From Clostridiales bacterium (GTDB taxonomy: Bacteria > Bacillota > Clostridia > Christensenellales > CAG-138): DNA of 59,757 nt. The notes under the pieces are model-generated. The model saw only the letters and a program-made list of their open reading frames with translations, searched no databases and had not been told where the DNA came from. Below, piece after piece: positions 59,639 to 59,757 of this stretch; the first letter of the stretch is position 1; each line of letters starts with the position of its first letter. The translations under genes were made by a program, and so were the position numbers. The stretch is taken from contig CAKJYC010000073.1 of the NCBI GenBank assembly GCA_918244965.1, forward strand, positions 1 through 59,757, given 5' to 3'.

Positions 59639-59757
59639 GGTTAGAATGCCAAAGTGAAGTTACGATTTCGGGTAGTAAAAAAGGGATGAAGCCATAACTT
59701 CACATTGACAAAAGGAGCGTGGTATGTAGGGAGCGGGAGCGGAGTCAAGGGACAGAA
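59639..59757. repeat. 119-bp inverted repeat, right copy
   Basis: This is the perfect reverse complement of 104-222; the window ends inside it. It contains the same 9-bp inner inverted repeat. See the left copy. Confidence 0.9.

Noticed and set aside
57388..59697. A 769-codon + strand frame over the tandem lipoproteins
   Set aside because: It is an antisense shadow of two genes with clear lipobox starts and a promoter.
104..59757. The window as one composite transposon between the terminal inverted repeats
   Set aside because: There is no transposase, recombinase or target duplication, and the right copy is cut by the window end. A dispersed repeat at contig ends is simpler.

Overview
The window looks like a chromosomal segment (probably a contig) from a high-GC, Gram-positive gut Clostridia-type bacterium (Bacillota). 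The evidence is the LPXTG sorting signals with class C sortase, a subtilase carrying a dockerin-like module, a secreted alpha-amylase with CBM26-like repeats, a PTS, and AGGAGG-type ribosome sites. No species can be named. A perfect 119-bp inverted repeat sits at the two ends (104-222 and 59639-59757), so the ends may be assembly breaks inside a dispersed repeat.

Region 1 (about 970-23200, minus strand) appears to be one transcription unit of about 22 kb. It starts at a strong promoter (23175-23203) and ends at a terminator (970-995). In order it encodes a giant LPDTG pilus tip adhesin, an LPSTG backbone pilin, a class C sortase, an LPGTG minor pilin, a second sortase overlapping it by ATGA, a 2565-aa cell-surface subtilase, a 36-aa peptide with a DVIVTS motif, and an LRR-type membrane protein. 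The adhesin is split by a frameshift at a run of 10 G, which looks like a phase-variation switch. Two related repeats with gap-free, apparently protein-level conservation (646-810 and 23323-23487) bracket this unit.

Region 2 (23500-42950) is intracellular metabolism and housekeeping: sucrose-6-phosphate hydrolase, an XRE-TPR regulator, TldD/TldE, a GntP-type permease with glycerate kinase, fructokinase with amylosucrase and a HAD phosphatase, acylphosphatase, a sucrose-type PTS EIIBCA followed by HPr and Enzyme I, a putative membrane protein, an SRAP protein and a YunG-like/GNAT fusion. The sucrose genes are scattered over 17 kb in several units but form a coherent pathway.

Region 3 (42950-56310, minus strand) holds a secreted alpha-amylase with its own promoter and, upstream of it, the most unusual locus here. 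That locus contains a putative lipoprotein, a 1433-aa secreted repeat protein, a 39-aa DVIVTS peptide, a terminator-like hairpin, and then tightly overlapping genes for an HPr-kinase-like ATPase, a PqqD-like protein, an S26 Ser/His peptidase and an ABC exporter. It resembles a RiPP locus (precursor, PqqD/RRE, kinase, leader protease, exporter) but has no recognisable cyclase or radical SAM enzyme. The peptide and the lipoprotein end in almost the same residues (GDIILPELP and GDIELPELP), and the first peptide gene also lies directly behind a giant secreted protein. This is my best candidate for an undescribed system.

Region 4 (56310-59757) holds a secreted barnase-like RNase lipoprotein with its barstar-like inhibitor, and two paralogous lipoproteins in tandem. 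The surface proteins share modules: a GYYLxG domain occurs in the amylase, the tip adhesin and the 1433-aa protein, and one C-terminal module is common to the amylase and the 1433-aa protein. This suggests a linked surface programme for adhesion and starch use.
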